This document shows positions 61,469 through 64,000 of a DNA stretch of 64,000 bases, piece by piece. A program made the translations under genes and the position numbers. Position 1 is the first letter of the stretch. Each line of letters begins with the position of its first letter. The notes under the pieces were generated by a model. That model was not told the origin of the DNA, did not search any database, and saw nothing but the letters and a program-made list of their open reading frames with translations. The DNA lies in the NCBI RefSeq assembly GCF_020860705.1, contig NZ_JAJBTT010000036.1:62001-126000 (forward strand), given 5' to 3'. This DNA is from Akkermansia sp. Lineage in GTDB: Bacteria; Verrucomicrobiota; Verrucomicrobiia; Verrucomicrobiales; Akkermansiaceae.

Positions 61469-62545
61469 TCACTTTTTCTGATTAAGAAATTGATTGTAAA
61501 TTCCCTGAATGATTGTTCCTATGTCAAAATACATGTCCAGTGCGACGGCTTTCCCGGTTGTATTTGATTTCAGTTCGTCGCTTCCGAAATACTGCGCTGC
61601 CCGAATGCGTTTCCATTCGTTGAAAAATTGTGCCATCAATTTGCTGTAGGCAGGAACCCATGTGCTTTGCGCATAAACCGTATCTTCAGGCGACAGATGG
61701 CTTCGATTAAGTTGCTTGACTGTGAAACAAAGGGAATCAAAAAGGGTAACAAATTCACGTTCATGAGCTATTGCTGTTTGTTGATCAATGATTTGAGGAA
61801 CAAGGATATTTATCCGATCAAGGGTATTCTGTACTTTGTCCAGCAGATCACGGACTTTGGGCTGGTCACAAAGAGCAGCCATCACACGAGCTTCTTCATT
61901 CCCAAGCTTACATGATTTTTCAAACAGCTCCCGGGCTTCCTTTCTATCCCGAGTTCTGTGCAAAGCAAAGAATCCTTGAAGCAAATAGGGATAGCTTTTG
62001 TCCTGAAAGGAGTCCACAAAATCTTGTTTGAATATGTCCTCGGGCTTTAATTTATCGTCAGCGTCACATACATATGGGGAAAGAGTAATCATTTTCATTT
62101 TGACTGCTTTGATAAAATCATTGCTTAGAAATTGCTTCTCTCTCAACTTCTCCAATACATTGGTACATGATTTTATCGCCGAACCCATTTCTATGTACGC
62201 ATTTTGAATGTCTGCCACATTAGCGGCAAACCGCACGTCTTCTTTCATCTGGGTAATAAATGCGTCGATGTTCTTCACATTACGCTCAAAGTATAGGGAG
62301 ATTTTTTCTTCTTCGTCCCTGTTCGTTACAGGAGCTAAAATGGAATTTAATACCCCCTCCAATTCATCCAAATCTTTGCAAATCAATCGACTATATATAT
62401 CTATATATTGAAGATTGGGAACGACTGACTCATTCCGTTGTTCAGAAGAGGTATTCGCCTGCTCATGCTGCTGGGCGGCGGAATTTTCGGTTCCGTAAAC
62501 ACACATACAGTATGCCGCCATGATGAATAATTTTGATAAGATCAT
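61469..62545 (-). CDS. Secreted Sel1-like repeat protein (cassette copy B)
   Basis: The 358-residue product is a paralogue of the gene at 59142-60269, with the same signal-peptide start ILSKLFIMAA and shared blocks VPNLQYIDIY, APVTNRDEEEKIS and ARELFEKSCKLGNEEARVMAA. Divergence is spread over the whole length, so the duplication is not recent. It follows an RHS-tip fragment in the same direction, as in copy A. Confidence 0.7.
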   Translation of the reverse strand: MILSKLFIMAAYCMCVYGTENSAAQQHEQANTSSEQRNESVVPNLQYIDIYSRLICKDLDELEGVLNSILAPVTNRDEEEKISLYFERNVKNIDAFITQMKEDVRFAANVADIQNAYIEMGSAIKSCTNVLEKLREKQFLSNDFIKAVKMKMITLSPYVCDADDKLKPEDIFKQDFVDSFQDKSYPYLLQGFFALHRTRDRKEARELFEKSCKLGNEEARVMAALCDQPKVRDLLDKVQNTLDRINILVPQIIDQQTAIAHEREFVTLFDSLCFTVKQLNRSHLSPEDTVYAQSTWVPAYSKLMAQFFNEWKRIRAAQYFGSDELKSNTTGKAVALDMYFDIGTIIQGIYNQFLNQKK

Positions 62546-62549
62546 ATAG

Positions 62550-62909
62550 TTAAAAATTGTATTTGAATTGAGCTCTTACTTCTCCTCCTACTTTTATATT
62601 CCTGAAATCGGAACCGGAAACTGTTGCCGATCCTTCGCACGATACAGTGACGTCTCCTACGTTAAAATCGATAAGCCTGACATTAGCCTTAACTAAATAA
62701 CCAAATTTATCAACAGCTCCAAATGTTGCATTCCAATTATTCTGAGGCATTAATGAGTTTTTTTGTGCACCGATGCTCATAACATCGGAAACTGTTACTC
62801 CTATCTGTTTATTGGCGACATTGGAACCGACTATGTCGACCTTGTTTCCGGCGCCTGTTTCCCCGAAATGGAAGCCAATGTTGTTTACCTGGATCGGGAT
62901 GAAAAAATC
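62550..62909 (-). pseudogene. RHS-like tip fragment (cassette copy B)
   Basis: The frame 62550-62780 repeats the end of the copy A tip (GAVDKFGYLVKANVRLID, SVGxQKN). It stays open upstream to a TGA at 62910-62912 with NVANKQIGVTVSDVMSIGAQKN. Further upstream a different frame reads WKFLYEGVRFFHPDP, which looks like RHS core sequence. Frames are thus broken and the gene is a remnant. Confidence 0.6.
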
Positions 62910-62967
62910 TCACTCCTTCGTAAAGGAACTTCCAGCCGGTTGCCTTGATGAAAGCATCCAGCCGGGA

Positions 62968-62988
62968 GCGAAGGCCTCAGGCCTTCGC
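62968..62988. repeat. 9-bp perfect hairpin
   Basis: GCGAAGGCC and GGCCTTCGC flank a 3-base loop. It lies between the cassette remnant and coaD and could be a terminator stem (no U-run) or a small interspersed palindrome. Confidence 0.5.
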
Positions 62989-63043
62989 AAATGAATTTCT
63001 TCCGAAGTGAAACGGAGGAATACTTTTTAAATCACAACCGTCC

Positions 63044-63553
63044 CTAGAAACGCGGGAAAATCTCCTTGTACTTCTCCTTCAGCATGGCGAACACATTGTG
63101 GGGGACATAGCGGCTCACCTGGCTTTCCCAGCCTTCCGGCCCAATCAGTCCCTTGATCATGCTGGAGGATAGCTCCGCCGTATCCCGCGGAGGCATCAGG
63201 AATACCGTGCAGACCTTGGGAGCCATGTCCGCATTAATGTGGCGCATCACGCGTTCATATTCATAGTCCTGGGTGGAGCGGATGCCGCGCAGCATGAAAG
63301 AAGCCTCATGTTCCTTGGCAAAATCCACCAGGAAACGGTTGTGGAACTCGGCGATGCGGACGTCCGGCATATCGGAAAGCGCCACCCGGAGCATGGTCAT
63401 GCGTTCCTCATGGGAGAACGTGTAGTGCTTGTCCGGATTGTCGCCTATGGCTACAATCAGCTCATCAAACATCCTCGCCCCCTGCCTGATCATCCATAAG
63501 TGACCATTGGTCAGAGGGTCAAAACTACCGGCATACACGGCGATGCGCTTCAT
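63044..63553 (-). CDS. coaD: Phosphopantetheine adenylyltransferase
   Basis: The 169-residue product has [13 protein letters not shown] (residues 8-20, with the catalytic T/NGH), [14 protein letters not shown] and [10 protein letters not shown]. It joins AMP to 4'-phosphopantetheine to form dephospho-CoA. The start at 63553 matches family length; a Met three residues upstream at 63562 is also possible. It is divergent from the last gene of the window. Confidence 0.95.
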   Translation of the reverse strand: MKRIAVYAGSFDPLTNGHLWMIRQGARMFDELIVAIGDNPDKHYTFSHEERMTMLRVALSDMPDVRIAEFHNRFLVDFAKEHEASFMLRGIRSTQDYEYERVMRHINADMAPKVCTVFLMPPRDTAELSSSMIKGLIGPEGWESQVSRYVPHNVFAMLKEKYKEIFPRF

Positions 63554-63746
63554 TCGTGTCATGCTATACGCCCTCCTGCGGAAAATACAATCCTTTTCCA
63601 TGCGGCTCCTCCATCTTCACCGCCCATCCCACCCCTTTTCTCCGCATCCCCGCTTGACACTCCTGCGATAACCGCTAAATAGAAATGAACAGCGCCGCAC
63701 TTTTCCTGTAAGGCCAACTGTTCCGCAACTACTACATTCTTCTCCC

Positions 63747-64000
63747 ATGCCAGAACCTTCTTCTCCCTTTCCGGAACGCCCCTTCCTTCCGCCTTCATTC
63801 ATCAGCATTATCCGCAGTGATCCGCGTCCGGCTCTTCCTCCTTCCTGGTGGAGGCACGGGAACATTCCCCTGCTTGCCCTGATTGCCAGCGGCCTGGCTG
63901 CAGATTTCATCTTCGGTACGCTGGAGGGCCTTGGCATCGGAACCGCCCTGGGCATCCTGCTGTACACGGCGGCCTTTCTGGCCCTGAGAACGGACCTCAG
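63747..64000 (+). CDS. N-terminal part of a membrane protein (partial)
   Basis: An ATG at 63747 opens a frame that runs off the window. The first 40 residues are proline-rich and polar. Two hydrophobic helices follow (about 45-65 and 65-82: IPLLALIASGLAADFIF and GIGTALGILLYTAAFLAL). It is an inner-membrane protein; the family cannot be told from this part. Confidence 0.65.
   Translation, partial: MPEPSSPFPERPFLPPSFISIIRSDPRPALPPSWWRHGNIPLLALIASGLAADFIFGTLEGLGIGTALGILLYTAAFLALRTDL

Overview
The window is a chromosomal segment of a Gram-negative bacterium. It is most likely an Akkermansia-like member of the Verrucomicrobiota, which is inferred from gene content and not from a marker gene. Supporting signs are moderately high GC with mostly GC-rich third codon positions, an HPr kinase/HPr/enzyme I cluster without sugar permeases, a signal-peptide-bearing Cys-type sulfatase, a CAAX-protease-like protein of the exosortase-associated type, outer-membrane beta-barrel and lipoprotein signals, and single-chain glycyl-tRNA synthetase.

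Layout. Positions 1-2620 hold a Cys-rich redox family protein, an encapsulin-cargo-like ferritin with a decayed tandem copy beside it, a periplasmic thioredoxin-like protein and tRNA-Val(GAC). Positions 3.1-7.8 kb hold a truncated, divergently arranged podovirus module: scaffold, Bbp19-like protein, portal and a small protein on the minus strand, then a tail-tube-like protein and two small genes on the plus strand. Positions 7.8-17.5 kb hold a complete type I-C CRISPR-Cas locus. The adaptation genes cas4-cas1-cas2 run leftwards into array 1, the effector genes cas3-cas5-cas8c-cas7 run rightwards, and array 2 lies beyond them. The two arrays have different repeats but homologous leaders that share a long inverted repeat at the same distance from the first repeat.

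Positions 17.7-45.4 kb are mostly housekeeping: glycyl-tRNA synthetase, a leftward Lrp/aminotransferase/CAAX-like/YdcF operon, a large SNF2 helicase, a membrane glycosyltransferase with an L,D-transpeptidase, YqgE, PLPBP, a dynamin-like GTPase, an ABC ATPase with 5-formyl-THF cyclo-ligase, an M20 dipeptidase, hprK-ptsH-ptsI, a sulfatase, argF, sufE and glgB.

Positions 45.7-52.3 kb form the most unusual metabolic cluster. It has two LicD phosphotransferases, a LicC-like nucleotidyltransferase fused to a PLP aminotransferase-fold domain, an ornithine-cyclodeaminase-family protein, and a TagD-like cytidylyltransferase fused to a Gfo/Idh/MocA oxidoreductase. Together they look like a pathway that makes two CDP-activated small alcohols or amino-alcohols and transfers their phosphate esters onto a surface glycan.

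Positions 52.9-58.6 kb carry envelope proteins, a methyltransferase, a eukaryote-type UDP-glucose pyrophosphorylase, a small membrane protein and a GGQ-only release-factor-like protein. Positions 58.6-63.0 kb are a decaying accessory region with a gene broken by an in-frame stop, two tandem copies of a cassette (RHS-like 3' end plus a secreted Sel1-like protein) and a truncated IS481-family transposase. The window ends with coaD and the start of a membrane-protein gene.
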